Shown: positions 26,107-35,198, counted from the first letter of the stretch. The stretch is DNA of 62,420 bases from Sporomusaceae bacterium (GCA_029265905.1 JAJUGR010000013.1:1-62420); one strand, 5' to 3'. The notes: generated by a model not told the origin, from the letters alone. Numbers and translations are program-made.

Positions 26107-27534
26107 ATGAGTGAGGAAAAAAAGGTCAAGACCATTACTCCGGAGCAGCAAGCTGAGTTAGACGATAAAATGGCGAGAGCAAGAGCCGCCTTGAAAATTA
26201 TTGAAACGTACAGCCAAGAGCGCGTCGACCGTCTGTGCCAAGCGGTCGCCTGGGCCGTGGCCAACAAGAAAACCTTCACCCGCTTGGTTGACATGGGCAT
26301 CGCCGAGAGCGGCTTGGGTGACCCGGTCAGCCGCATGAACAAGCGCTTTAAAATCCGCGGCGTGCTCCGCGATGCGCTGCGCCAAAAGAGCGTCGGCATT
26401 ATTGAAGAGATTCCGGAAAAGGGTATTGTCAAATACGGCAAACCGGCCGGCGTTGTCGCCTGCATCGTTCCGACCACCAACCCTGACCTGACTCCGGCCG
26501 GCAACGCGATTTACGCGATCAAAGCCCGCGACGTCGTCGTTTATTCCGCCCATCCCCGTTCCAAGAAAACCACGATGGAAACGGTCAACCTGATGCGCGC
26601 CGCCTTGGAGCGCGAAGGCGCCCCGGCTGACATTCTCCAATGCCTGGAAACCGCTAGCATCCCGATGGCCAATGCGCTGATGGCGGCCTCCGACCTGGTT
26701 ATCGCCACCGGCGGTCAGCCGATGGTGCGTGCGGCCTACAGCTCCGGCACCCCGGCTTACGGTGTAGGCGCCGGCAATTCGACGATGATTTTCGACGAAA
26801 CGGCTGACGTGGTGGAAGCCTGCCACAATTCCATGCTCAGCAAAACTTCTGACTTCGGTTCCGGCTGCTCGGCGGACGGCAACCTCATCATCCACGAGAG
26901 CATCTATGACCAGTGCCTCGAACAACTGCAAAAAGAAGGCGGCTATTTCGCCAAAGGCGAAGAACGCGAAAAACTGCGTGCTGTGATGTGGGACGACGAA
27001 TTCCACAGACTTTCCGATACGGTGGCGATCGCGCCGCAACAGCTGGCCCAAATCGCCGGCTTCACCATCCCGGCAGACCGCAAGTTCATTTTCGTTGAAG
27101 CGGACGGACAAGGCCCGGAATACTTCTTCTGCCGTGAAAAGCTGACGACCCTGCTGGCGACCCATAAATACCATGGCGAATTCCAAAACGCGATCGACAT
27201 GATGTTCAAAGTGTACTCGACTGGCGGCATCGGCCATTCCTGCGGCATTTACTCCTTCAACGACGAACACATCCACAGACTGGCTTTGGCTGCGCCGGTA
27301 AGCCGGATGATGGTTCGCCAAGCGCAATCCAAAAACAATGCCGGTTCCTTCACTAACGGCATGCCGATGACGTCCAGCATGGGCTGCGGCACGTGGGGCG
27401 GCAACATCACTTCCGAGAACGTTCACCTGAAACACTATATGAACACCACCTGGGTGTCCCGCACGATTCCGGAAGACAGACCGTCTGACCAAGAACTGTT
27501 CGGCGAATTCTACGATCCGGAATGTGAAAAATAA
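26107..27534 (+). CDS. CoA-acylating aldehyde dehydrogenase
   Basis: 475 residues of the aldehyde dehydrogenase superfamily, in the group that converts an aldehyde plus CoA and NAD(P) to acyl-CoA. The nucleophile is C254 in DFGSGCSADGN. KPAGVVACIVPTTNP (about 117-131) and the glycine-rich IATGGQPMVRAAYSSGTPAYGVGAGN are typical of acylating enzymes such as EutE/AdhE-N and of acylating sulfoacetaldehyde dehydrogenases. The exact aldehyde is not decided by what I can see; the GSGCSADGN loop differs from the CASEQ-type loop of AdhE. RBS GGGAGGA. A LysR gene and box lie upstream; an HMG-CoA-lyase-family gene lies 100 bases downstream. Confidence 0.82.
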   Translation: MSEEKKVKTITPEQQAELDDKMARARAALKIIETYSQERVDRLCQAVAWAVANKKTFTRLVDMGIAESGLGDPVSRMNKRFKIRGVLRDALRQKSVGIIEEIPEKGIVKYGKPAGVVACIVPTTNPDLTPAGNAIYAIKARDVVVYSAHPRSKKTTMETVNLMRAALEREGAPADILQCLETASIPMANALMAASDLVIATGGQPMVRAAYSSGTPAYGVGAGNSTMIFDETADVVEACHNSMLSKTSDFGSGCSADGNLIIHESIYDQCLEQLQKEGGYFAKGEEREKLRAVMWDDEFHRLSDTVAIAPQQLAQIAGFTIPADRKFIFVEADGQGPEYFFCREKLTTLLATHKYHGEFQNAIDMMFKVYSTGGIGHSCGIYSFNDEHIHRLALAAPVSRMMVRQAQSKNNAGSFTNGMPMTSSMGCGTWGGNITSENVHLKHYMNTTWVSRTIPEDRPSDQELFGEFYDPECEK

Positions 27535-27552
27535 TCAATAAATGAAGCGCAA

Positions 27553-27593
27553 GCAACCCACGTGGCCCCGTTTCGGGTAGTTGCGTGGGTTGT
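27553..27593 (+). other. Hairpin between aldehyde dehydrogenase and lyase genes
   Basis: GCAACCCACG pairs with CGTGGGTTGT around a 21-base loop. There is no T tract, so it may only attenuate transcription into the next gene or stabilise the upstream mRNA. Confidence 0.5.
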
Positions 27594-27636
27594 GCTGCAG
27601 ATTGCCGTTTTAATGACGGTGTGAGGGGGAAAGATG

Positions 27637-28587
27637 ATGAGCGAATGGAAATGGCCGGACCACGTCACGATTTGCGAGGTCGGTTTGCGGGATGGGCTGC
27701 AAAATGAAAAGAAGATTCTGAGCGTCGAGGAAAAACTGGCGCTGTTGGATATGGTTGTCGACTCCGGGATCAAGATCATCGAGGTCGGCTCGTTTGTCCA
27801 TCCAAAAGCCGTGCCGCAGATGGCAGACACGGAAGAGGTCGCCCGGAAGATGAAGCGGGTCGAGGGCGTGGAGTACCGGGCGCTGGTGCCGAACCTCAAA
27901 GGCCTGGAGCGGGCGCACAACGCCGGCTTGACGAAGGCGAAGCTGACGGTGTCGGTCAGCGATACGCACTGCATGGTGAACTTCAACAAAAAGCCGGTGG
28001 AAATGATGGCCGGCTTTGCCGAATGCGTCGAGTACGCGGCGAAAAACAGCATCACGATTTCCGGCGCCCTGTCGTCGGCCTGGGGCTGCGCGTTCGAAGG
28101 GCGGATCCCGGTGGAACAGATTGAAAAAATCGTCCGCGAGTTCTTGAAGCTCGGGATCACGGAATTGTCGCTGTCGGACGCGACCGGCATGGGCAATCCG
28201 CGCCAGGTGTATGAAGTCTGCAGCTACATGGTCAAAGCCTTCCCGCAGGTGAGCTGGGTGCTGCACTTCCACAACACGCGCGACATGGCGATGGCCAACA
28301 TCGTCGCCGGACTGCAGGCGGGGGTCACGAAGTTTGACGGCGCGTTCGCTGGTCTGGGCGGCTGCCCGTATATTCCCGGCGCGGCCGGCAATATCGCCAC
28401 CGAGGATGTCGTCCATATGCTGCAGGAGATGGGGCTCAACACCGGCGTCGATTTGCGCAAGGCGATGGCGACCGCCCGGGCGGCGCAGGAGATGGTCGGC
28501 CATCCCGGCGCCAGCGCCGTGCTGCGGGCCGGGTGCAATGACGACTTGAAGACGGCGCAAAACGCCAAGCGGCAAGAGAATAAATAA
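27637..28587 (+). CDS. Hydroxymethylglutaryl-CoA lyase family protein
   Basis: HMGL-like TIM barrel, 316 residues from ATG 27637 (ATG 27634 also possible; GAGGGGG upstream favours 27637). HMG-CoA lyase cleaves HMG-CoA to acetoacetate and acetyl-CoA. Signatures: EVGLRDGLQNE at residues 14-24 (metal Asp and catalytic Arg), EVGSFVHPKAVPQMAD, LHFHNTRDM (metal histidines) and the active-site loop AGLGGCPYIPGAAGNIATED with catalytic C243. All key residues are present. Related enzymes act on other 3-hydroxy-3-methyl acyl-CoAs, so the exact substrate is not proven. A terminator follows. Confidence 0.85.
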   Translation: MSEWKWPDHVTICEVGLRDGLQNEKKILSVEEKLALLDMVVDSGIKIIEVGSFVHPKAVPQMADTEEVARKMKRVEGVEYRALVPNLKGLERAHNAGLTKAKLTVSVSDTHCMVNFNKKPVEMMAGFAECVEYAAKNSITISGALSSAWGCAFEGRIPVEQIEKIVREFLKLGITELSLSDATGMGNPRQVYEVCSYMVKAFPQVSWVLHFHNTRDMAMANIVAGLQAGVTKFDGAFAGLGGCPYIPGAAGNIATEDVVHMLQEMGLNTGVDLRKAMATARAAQEMVGHPGASAVLRAGCNDDLKTAQNAKRQENK

Positions 28588-28606
28588 GCTGTAATTCGGC
28601 TCAGAC

Positions 28607-28657
28607 AAGGTCTGTCAGTCTGTCAGTCTGTGGATTGACAGAACTGACAGACCTTTT
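28607..28657 (+). terminator. Terminator after lyase gene
   Basis: AAGGTCTGTCAG pairs with CTGACAGACCTT, followed by TTTTTT. The loop contains two more copies of TCTGTCAG-like sequence, so the hairpin can slip. Confidence 0.88.
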
Positions 28658-28790
28658 TTCGCAAAGGCTGCCAGATTATGAAAAGGCGGCCGATTTTTCA
28701 TCAGCCGCGTTGCGGCTCGTCAACAAGACGGACTTGGACTGAACGGGCGAGGCCTTGACATAAAATGTGTTAATAACCATACATTTGCCG

Positions 28791-28820
28791 TTGACTTTTT
28801 TTGGCGAAAAATGCGATAAT
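28791..28820 (+). promoter_or_regulatory. Promoter of tetR-type gene
   Basis: TTGACT (28791-28796) and GATAAT (28815-28820) are 18 bases apart, each five of six matches. The TetR operator candidate begins 7 bases after the -10, so bound repressor would cover the start point. Confidence 0.75.
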
Positions 28821-28826
28821 GGATAA

Positions 28827-28845
28827 CATACCGACCGGTAGGTTT
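28827..28845. promoter_or_regulatory. TetR operator, copy 1
   Basis: CATACCGACCGGTAGGTTT, with the imperfect palindrome ACCGACCGGTAGGT (12 of 14 bases symmetric). An almost identical sequence lies before the efflux operon at 29474, which supports an operator role. Confidence 0.75.
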
Positions 28846-28862
28846 CTGAAAGGGGGGAGAAG

Positions 28863-29450
28863 ATGAAGAACAAAATTGTCGTGGCGGCGCTCAAGCTGTT
28901 TTTGCTGCGCGGCTACAAATACGTCTCCCTGGTTGAGGTGGCGGGGGAAGTCGGTATCACAAAGGGCGGCATTTACCATTACTTTGAGAATAAGGAGCGT
29001 TTGCTCCAGGCGTCCGTGCAGCATTTGTTCGAACATGTGAAGCTGCGCTTCATCAACCTGTTTTCCGCCGACAAGAGCTTGCGGGAAACGTTTCAGGCCA
29101 TCCTTGTCGGACGGGCGATTGAATGCTATGTTGAGGAAATGACTGGAGTAAGCTGCGAACAGGTCAGCGCGGCTGACGAGATATCATTCCGACTGGAAAT
29201 CATGCAGCATTTTCCGCACCTGTGCGAGCGCTTCGAACGGGATCAGCAGGAAATCTGCCACGCCTTGAAAGCGAGGCTAGAGCAGGCGATGCAAGCAGGC
29301 GACATGCGTACCGACCTGGCGGCGGATTCTTTGGCGACGTTTTGCTGGGCGGCGCTCAACGGGCAAAAAGCCTTGCCGGGTTTTTTCTGCGAACTAAAGA
29401 CACGCCAGCAAACCTATGAGACGCTATGCAGCCTGCTGGCGCTCAAATGA
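28863..29450 (+). CDS. TetR/AcrR-family transcriptional regulator
   Basis: 195 residues. The N-terminal helix-turn-helix (about 5-50) reads KIVVAALKLFLLRGYKYVSLVEVAGEVGITKGGIYHYFENKERLL, the standard TetR head including GxxxGxxYxxFxxKExL. The ligand-binding C-terminal domain (60-195) is less conserved, as usual. ATG 28863 follows AGGGGGGAGAAG. Operator copies before its own start and before the TolC-MFP-RND genes predict autorepression plus repression of the pump, relieved by a toxic ligand. Confidence 0.9.
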   Translation: MKNKIVVAALKLFLLRGYKYVSLVEVAGEVGITKGGIYHYFENKERLLQASVQHLFEHVKLRFINLFSADKSLRETFQAILVGRAIECYVEEMTGVSCEQVSAADEISFRLEIMQHFPHLCERFERDQQEICHALKARLEQAMQAGDMRTDLAADSLATFCWAALNGQKALPGFFCELKTRQQTYETLCSLLALK

Positions 29451-29473
29451 AGGCGTGTTTTTTCATGCCTTCT

Positions 29474-29492
29474 ACATACCGACTGGTAGGTT
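29474..29492. promoter_or_regulatory. TetR operator, copy 2
   Basis: ACATACCGACTGGTAGGTT differs from copy 1 by one base within the ACCGACYGGTAGGT core. It lies between tetR and the outer-membrane factor gene, about 75 bases before the latter. Confidence 0.75.
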
Positions 29493-29564
29493 GGCGGTGT
29501 TCATAGCCTTTTTCAAGCTGGCTGTGGTTTACTGGAATAGAATTGAGCATAGGGGGTTTTGGGT

Positions 29565-30845
29565 ATGAGGTTTTATCAACGTGTTGCTGCCGCGGCTTTG
29601 CCGGTGATAATGGCACTGTCGTTGCAGCAGGCGGTTTGGGCCGCGCCGCTGGAGTTGTCCGTCGAGGACAGCATCGCGCTGGCCTTGCGCAACAACCATG
29701 ACCTGCGCTACGCGCGGTCGGCGCAAGAAAAGGCATATTGGGCGCTTAAGCAGGCCAAGGGCAACAAGGGCGTGTCGCTTGACTACACCAACCTGGCCGA
29801 ACGTTCTGACAAGACCTTGTCGCTCACGGGGGGCAAGGATGAAATCATGCATACGGTCGGCGTATCGCTGCCGCTTTATTCGGGCGGCAGCCTGGAAAAC
29901 CAGGTCAAGCAGGCTGATCTGAATCTGACGGTGGCGAAGCTGGAGGTAGAAGCGGCCAAGCAGCAGCTGAAGCTGGACGTGGTGACGAACTACCTGTCGG
30001 TGTTGGAGTACCGGCATGAAGTGCAGGTCAATCAGGACACGGTCAAAAACTACGAGGACCACTTGAACCTGGTGAAAGCCAAATACGACATCGGCTTGGT
30101 TGCAAAAACGGACGTGCTGGCCAGCGAAGTGGATCTGGCCAACGCGCAAGACAATCTCATCCAGGCGCAAAACAATTACAACAACGCGCTGGCGGCCCTG
30201 AACAATACGCTTGGCTTGCCGCATGACACGGAAATTGTTTTGAAAGACAGCTTTGGCCAGGAACGGCTGGCGATGACGCTCGAAGAGTGCTTGCGCTATG
30301 CGCTGCTGAACCGGCCGGAGATTGGGCAGTATGAAGCGAAGGCGGCCAGCGCCCAATACGACATCAAGATCGCCAAAAGCGGGCGGTTGCCGGCGGTGAG
30401 CCTGTCCGCGCAGCAGAATTGGTACGATAAGGACTGGCCGGGGACGGATGAAAGCAACTGGCTGGTCGGGCTGACGACCACGTTTAATGTCTTTGATTCC
30501 GGCGTGACGAAGGCGAAGATCGAGCAGGCGAAGCACAACGCCGCTATGGTGGATGATCAATACCAGACGATTCGTGACGCGATCTTGCTCGGCGTGCGCC
30601 AGGCCTACCTGAGCATGGCGGAAGCGGAAAAACGGATTGCGACCAACACCAAGACGGTTGCGCAGGCCCAAGAAAACATGATGATCCAAAAAGCGCGCTA
30701 TCAAGTCGGCGTGGGGACGAACCTTGACCTGCGCGACACGGTGCTGGCGCTCGACACGGCCAAGAAGAACTATTTCAAGGCGCTGTATGATTACAACACC
30801 AGCAAGGCCCAGCTTGAGCAGGCGATGGGCAAGCCGGTCCAATAA
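29565..30845 (+). CDS. TolC-family outer-membrane efflux protein
   Basis: 426 residues from ATG 29565 (AGGGGG 8 bases upstream; TTG 29559 is in frame but lacks spacing). Signal peptide about 1-26 ending AVWA. The mature part carries two outer-membrane-efflux repeats rich in long alpha-helices (EDSIALALRNNHDLRYARSAQEKAYWALKQAKG; AEAEKRIATNTKTVAQAQENMMIQKARYQVGVGTNLD). It forms the outer-membrane duct of the pump encoded downstream and implies a second membrane. Spacing to the adaptor gene is 31 bases. Confidence 0.9.
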   Translation: MRFYQRVAAAALPVIMALSLQQAVWAAPLELSVEDSIALALRNNHDLRYARSAQEKAYWALKQAKGNKGVSLDYTNLAERSDKTLSLTGGKDEIMHTVGVSLPLYSGGSLENQVKQADLNLTVAKLEVEAAKQQLKLDVVTNYLSVLEYRHEVQVNQDTVKNYEDHLNLVKAKYDIGLVAKTDVLASEVDLANAQDNLIQAQNNYNNALAALNNTLGLPHDTEIVLKDSFGQERLAMTLEECLRYALLNRPEIGQYEAKAASAQYDIKIAKSGRLPAVSLSAQQNWYDKDWPGTDESNWLVGLTTTFNVFDSGVTKAKIEQAKHNAAMVDDQYQTIRDAILLGVRQAYLSMAEAEKRIATNTKTVAQAQENMMIQKARYQVGVGTNLDLRDTVLALDTAKKNYFKALYDYNTSKAQLEQAMGKPVQ

Positions 30846-30876
30846 AAAGCGAAGTTTGCGGCAGGAGGGATAAACA

Positions 30877-32055
30877 GTGAACAACAAGTTTTTCAGCCAA
30901 TGGTCAACGAAACGCTGGGCGAGCATCGTCGTGCTGGCGGTGTTGGTCGGCCTCGGCATAATGAAGGGCGGCGCCTTTTCCAAGACGCAGAGCGCGCCAA
31001 TGGCCAGAGAAGTAGAAGTTAAGGCGATGCAGGTGGTGCAAAAAGACGCGCAGCTGCAGTATGAATTTGTCGGCAAGGTCCAGTCCAAAAACGAAGTGAA
31101 AATCATGTCCAAGGTGGCCGGCAATGTCGTGGAGAAGATGGTCAAGGGCGGCGACCGGGTCTATAAGGGACAGCCCTTGTTCCGGATCGACGACAAGCAG
31201 TACCAGTCGTCGATCCGCTCCGCGCGCGCGACCGTGAACCAGTCGCAAGCGGCCTTGAACAATGCCCGCAAGGATCTGGGCCGGTATGAGCAGCTGGTGG
31301 CAATCAAGGGCATTTCCCAGCAGTCGTATGACGCGCAGGCCGCGCAGGTTGAGCAGTACGAAGCTGATGTGGCGGCCAATGTGGCGCGCCTGCAGCAAGC
31401 CGAGGAAGATGCGCTTGACACGTTGATCGTCTCGCCGGTAGACGGACGCATCGATGTGAACGATGTCAGCATCGGCCAATATGTGGCGCCCGGCTCCACG
31501 ACCTTGGCCACCGTTTCGTCGCTTGACCCGATTTGGGTGCAGTTCAGCATGAGTGAAAACGAGTACCTGAAGTTTGCCTTGCTGGGCGGCGGCAGCCTGC
31601 CGGAGGCGTTCAAGAACAACTTGAAGCTGACGCTGAGCAACGGCGCGCTTTATCCGGGCGTCGGACGTGTTGAGCAAATTGACAAAGGCATCGCGGAAAA
31701 CATGGGCACCATCACCATCAAGGCTTCCTTTGACAACAGCACGAATCTCTTGCTGCCGGGCATGTTCGGCCGCGTCATCGCCCAGGGCGAGGTGAAAAAG
31801 AATGCGCTGCTGATTCCGCAGCGTTCAGTCAAGGAATTGCTCGACAGCAATTACGTGATGGTGCTGTCGCCCGACAACAAGGTTGAGCGCCGCGCGGTCA
31901 AGATGGGGGAAAAGCTCGGCAACATGTGGATTGTTGAGGAGGGTTTGACGGCGTCTGACCGCGTGATTGTCGAGGGAATCGACAAGGTCAAGCAGGGGGC
32001 GACCGTAAAAGCGACGATGATGACTCCGGAGCAACTGGCTTCGGCTAAGCAATAG
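30877..32055 (+). CDS. RND efflux periplasmic adaptor (MFP/HlyD family)
   Basis: 392 residues with an N-terminal membrane anchor (about 14-30) and no lipobox cysteine. Lipoyl half-motifs IMSKVAGNVVEKMVKGGDRVYKGQPLFRIDDK (about 70-101) and LIVSPVDGRIDVNDVSIGQYV flank a coiled-coil hairpin (about 105-180), followed by beta-barrel and membrane-proximal domains. It joins the TolC-like duct to the RND pump. GTG start after GGAGGGA. The pump gene starts 11 bases after its stop. Confidence 0.9.
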   Translation: MNNKFFSQWSTKRWASIVVLAVLVGLGIMKGGAFSKTQSAPMAREVEVKAMQVVQKDAQLQYEFVGKVQSKNEVKIMSKVAGNVVEKMVKGGDRVYKGQPLFRIDDKQYQSSIRSARATVNQSQAALNNARKDLGRYEQLVAIKGISQQSYDAQAAQVEQYEADVAANVARLQQAEEDALDTLIVSPVDGRIDVNDVSIGQYVAPGSTTLATVSSLDPIWVQFSMSENEYLKFALLGGGSLPEAFKNNLKLTLSNGALYPGVGRVEQIDKGIAENMGTITIKASFDNSTNLLLPGMFGRVIAQGEVKKNALLIPQRSVKELLDSNYVMVLSPDNKVERRAVKMGEKLGNMWIVEEGLTASDRVIVEGIDKVKQGATVKATMMTPEQLASAKQ

Positions 32056-32066
32056 GGGGCGGCTGC

Positions 32067-35000
32067 ATGGCTAAGTTTTTTATCAACCGCCCTGTTTTCG
32101 CCATTGTTCTATCGCTGATCATCACGATCCTGGGCCTTGTCTCGGCGGTGAATCTGCCGGTCGCCCAGTATCCGCAAATCTCGCCGCCGACGATTTCGAT
32201 CCGAACGGCTTATGTCGGTGCGAACGCCGACGTTGTCGAACAGACGGTCGCCCAGGCCATCGAACAGCAGGTCAACGGTGTTGAGGGCATGGTGAGCATG
32301 TCTTCGACGAGCACGGATACCGGCTCGTACCAACTGGACGTGCAATTTGAGTCCGGGCGGGACGCCGATACGGCCTCCGTGCAGACGCAAAACCGCGTTT
32401 CCGAAGCCAACCCTTCCCTGCCGAGCGAAGTAAAGTCGTCCGGCGTGTCGACGCGCAAGTCATCGGCCGAAATGGCGATGGTGTTCACGTTGTGGTCGCC
32501 GGATGACCGGTTTTCCACGAACTTTTTGAAAAACTACGGCACGGTTTACTTGGTTGAGGATCTGAAGCGCATCAAGGGCGTTGGCTCGGTAATGGAATTC
32601 GGCTCCGACTACAGCATGCGGATTTGGCTGCAGCCGGAGAAAATGGCCAACCTCGGCATTTCCGCCAGCGAGGTGACGGCGGCGATTGCCGCGCAGAACC
32701 AGCAGGCGGCAGCCGGCTCGCTGGGCAAAATGCCTACGGACATGAATCAGGAGTTCCAGTATACGGCCAAGGTGAAGGGCCGCTTGACGACGAACGAAGA
32801 GTTTGAGAATATCGTCATTCGCTCCAAAGCGGACGGCTCGTTCGTGCGGTTGAAGGATGTCGCCCGGGTTGAGTTTGCCAGCAAGGAATACAATTACAAC
32901 AGTGCGATGAACGGTCATGTGAGCGCCGGCTTTGCCATTCAGCTGACGAATGACGCCAACGCACTGGAAACCGTCGGACAGGTAAAACAATTGCTGGCCA
33001 AGGCCTCGGCTAATTTCCCGGAAGGGATGGAATATCACGTTATCGTCGATAACACCAAGTTTGTCAAGGAGTCCATGACGGAGGTCGCCAAAACCTTCGC
33101 CGAAGCGCTGCTGTTGGTCATCATCGTCGTGTTCGTCTTCTTGCAGAGCTGGCGGGCGACGCTGATTCCGGTGCTGGCGATCCCGGTGTCTTTGATCGGC
33201 ACCTTCGGCGCCTTCAGCCTGCTTGGCTTTACGATCAATACGCTGACCATGTTCGCGATGGTGTTGGCGATCGGCCTGGTTGTCGACGACGCGATTGTCG
33301 TCGTCGAGGCGGTCGAACATCATATGCGCTATTCGAATTTGAGTCCGAAGGCGGCGACCGTCCGGGCGATGGAAGAAGTCTCCGGGCCGGTTGTGGCGAT
33401 CGCCTTCGTGTTGGCGGCGGTCTTTATTCCGGTTGCCTTCTTTGGCGGCATGATGGGCGTGCTGTACAAGCAGTTTGCGCTGACAATCGCCGTTTCGATG
33501 GCGCTGTCGGCGGTCGTGGCGCTGTCTTTGACCCCGGCGCTGTGCATTCTGCTGCTCAAGCCGTATGATCCTGACGCGCACGGCGACAAGCTCAGCAAAT
33601 TTTTTGACGCCTTCAACAATTGGTTTGAAGCGCTGGTGGAAAAATACGGCTTCGGCTTGGGGAAGGTCATTTACCGGGCGCGCACGGCGATCGTCGGCTT
33701 GCTCGTCGTGCTGCTTTTGACCGGCGGGCTGGCGAAGCTGGTGCCGTCTTCCTTTGTGCCGGAAGAGGATCAGGGCTACTACATGACGGCCTTGACGCTG
33801 CCGGAAGCCTCCAGCCTGAACCGGACGATCAAGGCTTTGAACGAGGTCAGCGAAATGGTCCGCCAACAGGCGGGCGTTGACGGCGCGATGGCGGTAGCAG
33901 GCTTTGACCTGCTGGGCGGCGGCGTCAAGCCGAACACAGGCGTGCTGTTCGTGCAGCTGGACCCGTGGGCGCAGCGCAAGACGCCCAATACGCAGCTGAA
34001 AGCGGAAATCGGCCAGACCTTTGCCAGCGGCATGCATTTGCCGGAGGGCAACGTGATTGCGTTTGCGCCTCCTTCCCTGCCGGGGTTGGGCATGGTCGGC
34101 GGCTTTACGATGATGCTGCAGGACCGCAGCGGCGGCTCACTGGAAGATTTGGATGCGGTCGCACAGCAGTTTGTCGCGGCGGCGCGGCAGCGTCCGGAGA
34201 TCGGCTCGATCTCCTCGAGCTTCAAGTCTGACACGCCAAGCTATGAATTTGAAGTTGACCGCGAGAAGGCGCTGCAGCTGGGCGTGGACGTGGATGACGT
34301 GTTCACGACCCTGCAGGCCTTCATCGGCAGCATTCAAGTCAACGACATCAACAAATACGGACGAACTTACAAGGTAACCGTTCAGGCGGAAGGCAATTTC
34401 CGCAGCGACCCGGAAGCGCTTCGCTACTTGTACGCTAAGAGCGCCAGCGGTGCCATGGTGCCGCTGAACACGCTGATCAAAGCGAAGCGGACGAATGCGC
34501 CGACTGTCATCACGCGCTACAACGGCGTCAAAGCCGTCAAAATCAGCGGCACGCAAGGGTCCGGCTACAGTTCCGGCCAGGCGCTGACCGCCTTGGAAGA
34601 GGTCGGAAAAGAAGTGCTGCCGCCCGGCTATACGTACGAATGGTCCGGGCAGAGCCGGGAGGAAAAACTCTCCGGCAGCCGCGCGCCGGTTGTGTTCGGC
34701 ATGGCGATCCTGTTCGTTTTCTTGTGCCTGGCGGCCTTGTACGAAAGCTGGAGCGTGCCGTTCGCCGTGCTGCTGGCCGTGCCGACCGGCATCTTTGGCG
34801 CCTTCTTGTTCCAGTATGTCAACGGGCTTGAAAACAGCGTCTATATGCAGATCGGCCTCGTCATGCTGATCGGCCTGGCGGCGAAGAATGCCATTTTGAT
34901 CGTCGAGTTCGCCAAAGTCAGGGCGGACGCCGGCATGGATGTTGTGCAGGCGGCGATTGAAGCGGCGAAGATCCGCCTGCGTCCGATTTTGATGACCTCG

Positions 35001-35198
35001 CTGGCCTTCATCATCGGTTGCCTGCCGCTCATGCTCGCCAGCGGTGCGGGTGCGGGGGCGAGAAACGCCATGGGCACGGCGGTCGTCGGCGGCATGCTGA
35101 TGGCGACCCTCCTGGGAATCTTTTTGATTCCGGTCCTGTTTGTGGTGATCGAAAAAATCACGCAAAAACTCTCCCGCCGCAAGGAACAAGTGAATTAG
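32067..35198 (+). CDS. RND multidrug efflux pump (AcrB/HAE1 family)
   Basis: 1043 residues, the full HAE1 length. It begins MAKFFINRPVFAIVLSLIITILGLVS, the usual first helix. Proton-relay residues align in number with AcrB: D407 and D408 in GLVVDDAIVVVE and K940 in GLAAKNAILIVEFA. Two large periplasmic loops and twelve membrane helices are evident. It exports drugs, bile-salt-like detergents or solvents using the proton gradient. Substrates are unknown. It ends the tetR-regulated operon; the next hairpin covers the guanine deaminase leader. Confidence 0.95.
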   Translation: MAKFFINRPVFAIVLSLIITILGLVSAVNLPVAQYPQISPPTISIRTAYVGANADVVEQTVAQAIEQQVNGVEGMVSMSSTSTDTGSYQLDVQFESGRDADTASVQTQNRVSEANPSLPSEVKSSGVSTRKSSAEMAMVFTLWSPDDRFSTNFLKNYGTVYLVEDLKRIKGVGSVMEFGSDYSMRIWLQPEKMANLGISASEVTAAIAAQNQQAAAGSLGKMPTDMNQEFQYTAKVKGRLTTNEEFENIVIRSKADGSFVRLKDVARVEFASKEYNYNSAMNGHVSAGFAIQLTNDANALETVGQVKQLLAKASANFPEGMEYHVIVDNTKFVKESMTEVAKTFAEALLLVIIVVFVFLQSWRATLIPVLAIPVSLIGTFGAFSLLGFTINTLTMFAMVLAIGLVVDDAIVVVEAVEHHMRYSNLSPKAATVRAMEEVSGPVVAIAFVLAAVFIPVAFFGGMMGVLYKQFALTIAVSMALSAVVALSLTPALCILLLKPYDPDAHGDKLSKFFDAFNNWFEALVEKYGFGLGKVIYRARTAIVGLLVVLLLTGGLAKLVPSSFVPEEDQGYYMTALTLPEASSLNRTIKALNEVSEMVRQQAGVDGAMAVAGFDLLGGGVKPNTGVLFVQLDPWAQRKTPNTQLKAEIGQTFASGMHLPEGNVIAFAPPSLPGLGMVGGFTMMLQDRSGGSLEDLDAVAQQFVAAARQRPEIGSISSSFKSDTPSYEFEVDREKALQLGVDVDDVFTTLQAFIGSIQVNDINKYGRTYKVTVQAEGNFRSDPEALRYLYAKSASGAMVPLNTLIKAKRTNAPTVITRYNGVKAVKISGTQGSGYSSGQALTALEEVGKEVLPPGYTYEWSGQSREEKLSGSRAPVVFGMAILFVFLCLAALYESWSVPFAVLLAVPTGIFGAFLFQYVNGLENSVYMQIGLVMLIGLAAKNAILIVEFAKVRADAGMDVVQAAIEAAKIRLRPILMTSLAFIIGCLPLMLASGAGAGARNAMGTAVVGGMLMATLLGIFLIPVLFVVIEKITQKLSRRKEQVN

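Noticed and set aside
28611-28634. Tandem TCTGTCAG units as a repeat array
   Set aside because: Only two to three units, fully explained as part of the terminator hairpin and its loop.
29529-31145. 538-codon minus-strand open frame opposite tolC and adaptor genes
   Set aside because: Antisense shadow; spans two real genes and their gap, with no recognisable domains.
32460-34037. 525-codon minus-strand open frame opposite the RND gene
   Set aside because: Antisense shadow with His/Gln/Arg-rich low-complexity translation.
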